The position numbers and the translations under genes were made by a program. 64,000 nt of DNA from Luteolibacter algae. GTDB lineage: Bacteria > Verrucomicrobiota > Verrucomicrobiia > Verrucomicrobiales > Akkermansiaceae. The DNA is taken from contig NZ_JBHUIT010000002.1 in the NCBI RefSeq assembly GCF_042683045.1, forward strand, positions 310,001 to 374,000, read 5' to 3'. The notes beneath the pieces are model-generated. The model did no database searches. It was not told the origin of the DNA and was given only the letters and a program-made list of their open reading frames with translations. Below, piece by piece: positions 63,200-64,000 of this stretch. How positions within the stretch are numbered: position 1 is the first letter of the stretch; every line of letters starts with the position of its first letter.

Positions 63200-63949
63200 A
63201 TGAAAACCTTCAGCCTGCTGCTCAAATCGCTCGATCCGAAACCGAGCCGGCAGGAGCTGGAGGAAATTTCCGTAGAAGTCCCATCTGTTGCAAAGGCTGA
63301 TTGCGCTGGCATTGTCAGCGATTGGTTCGGCATTGTGGTCTCTGGCATAAGTATCGAGGATGCCCGGCTTTTGCAAACCGCGCTGCGCTCCAAAGGATGT
63401 GCAACCGATGTGGTCGGGGATGACGATATTCCTGCGCTCCATCCGGATATTCGCTGCCAGCGCGTTGCTCTGACAAAGAGTCAGGTCATTCTGACAAACT
63501 CGATGAACCGACGGCAGGATCGCAATAAAGACGAGCTGGTTTTCATCTCTGCGGGGATGGTTTCCCGGAATAAGCTGATCACCAGATATAAGACGGTGTC
63601 CGAGACACGTGAGACCAGATATGGAAACTATACCGTCCCGGTCGAAAGAGCGGTAAAATGCGAGGAAACGAAAACTTCTTTCCGGGTGGATTTCTTCTTC
63701 AGCACCGCTCCACACCGGATCTCTCTGGAGCTGGATTCGGATTCTGTGATTTTCTTCGGCGATAGGCATGTCAGGCTGAAAAATTCCACGGAACTGTTGG
63801 TTCTGATGGTAGATCTTCTGGCGATTGTTCCACCGGAGAGAACGAACCGCAGTCTTCGGGAACTGGCTTTGGATCAGGTTTATCCCAGTATGCATGGATA
63901 TGAGGAGGAGCTGCGCTGGGCGTTTTACCGACTGGGCGCAAATAGCTAG
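63200..63949 (+). CDS. Hypothetical protein
   Basis: 249 residues from the ATG at 63200, which has GCGGAG just upstream; a TTG at 63179 overlapping the ndk stop is less likely. The protein is soluble, with no signal peptide. The N-terminal half (about 15-85) has alternating hydrophobic strands, and the middle carries charged segments (RRQDRNKDELVFISAGMVSRNKL). The C-terminal third is helical (ELLVLMVDLLAIVPPE, LALDQVYPSMHGYEEELRWAFYRL). No family is recognised. It lies 17 bases after ndk, so cotranscription is likely. Confidence 0.65.
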   Translation: MKTFSLLLKSLDPKPSRQELEEISVEVPSVAKADCAGIVSDWFGIVVSGISIEDARLLQTALRSKGCATDVVGDDDIPALHPDIRCQRVALTKSQVILTNSMNRRQDRNKDELVFISAGMVSRNKLITRYKTVSETRETRYGNYTVPVERAVKCEETKTSFRVDFFFSTAPHRISLELDSDSVIFFGDRHVRLKNSTELLVLMVDLLAIVPPERTNRSLRELALDQVYPSMHGYEEELRWAFYRLGANS

Positions 63950-64000
63950 AACGAGCGCACGGCGTGGCGGGCAGTTCGCTATTGCCCGCAGCCATTGAAT

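Noticed and set aside
1..64000. CRISPR array, prophage or insertion sequence
   Set aside because: No regularly spaced repeats, cas genes, phage structural genes or transposase motifs were found.

Overview
The window looks like a contiguous chromosomal segment of a member of the Verrucomicrobiota, probably Verrucomicrobiae near Luteolibacter or Haloferula. This is inferred from gene content: two PEP-CTERM sorted proteins, a Verru_Chthon cassette protein A, a Trx/PDZ/haem protein of a planctomycete-verrucomicrobial type, and a large exported protein with Ig-like, LamG and phosphoesterase domains. No plasmid, phage, insertion sequence or CRISPR signature was seen. Many genes, including highly expressed ones, have pyrimidine- or CA-rich leaders without a Shine-Dalgarno sequence.

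Layout. 1-700: TM2-domain protein and an HU protein, convergent on a shared terminator. 1083-7877: complete F1Fo ATP synthase operon atpBEFHAGDC with a short delta subunit, a hairpin after atpE and a perfect CRP-type dyad upstream of atpB. 7987-10998: AddA-like helicase-nuclease. 11165-13716: PEP-CTERM protein, TrmH-family rRNA methyltransferase, metallophosphoesterase, small conserved protein. 13835-16394: isolated nuoA, Dabb-domain protein, sulfite reductase flavoprotein. 16520-18002: gcvT-gcvH, divergent from a rhomboid-like/TPR/ComEC cluster (18065-21840). 21847-26208: secreted hypothetical protein and a frameshifted Verru_Chthon cassette protein A. 26532-27418: PEP-CTERM gene with a tandemly duplicated start region. 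27505-32327: trmB, M16 peptidase, membrane-anchored hypothetical, class II aldolase. 32447-32518: tRNA-Arg(CCG).

32680-37396 is the most coherent accessory module: an ECF sigma factor with a TPR-like C-terminal part, divergent from six small genes (YCII/DGPF, double AHSA1, VOC, membrane SRPBCC, PhnB-like VOC, DUF1428). 37696-44496 encodes a secreted TPR protein and a 1966-residue exported multidomain protein carrying two copies of a module I do not recognise. 45161-49733 is an envelope operon: a TonB-dependent receptor interrupted by an in-frame amber codon, a four-EF-hand secreted protein, and an exported protein combining a thioredoxin CxxC, a CxxCH haem motif and PDZ domains.

49874-63949 is mostly housekeeping: rpsO-pnp, a rhodanese membrane protein, a TRIC-type channel, a Tat-exported sugar isomerase-like protein, an Aas-like acyl-activating enzyme with a degenerate acyltransferase half, a methionine synthase split into two genes at a domain boundary, asnS, ndk and a hypothetical gene.

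Two genes for cell-envelope proteins are interrupted (frameshift near 25755-25790, amber at 49380-49382). Whether these are real mutations or sequence errors cannot be decided from the sequence. The strongest candidates for new biology are the sigma-factor cassette, the TonB/EF-hand/Trx-haem-PDZ operon, the duplicated module of the giant protein, and the duplicated start region of the second PEP-CTERM gene.
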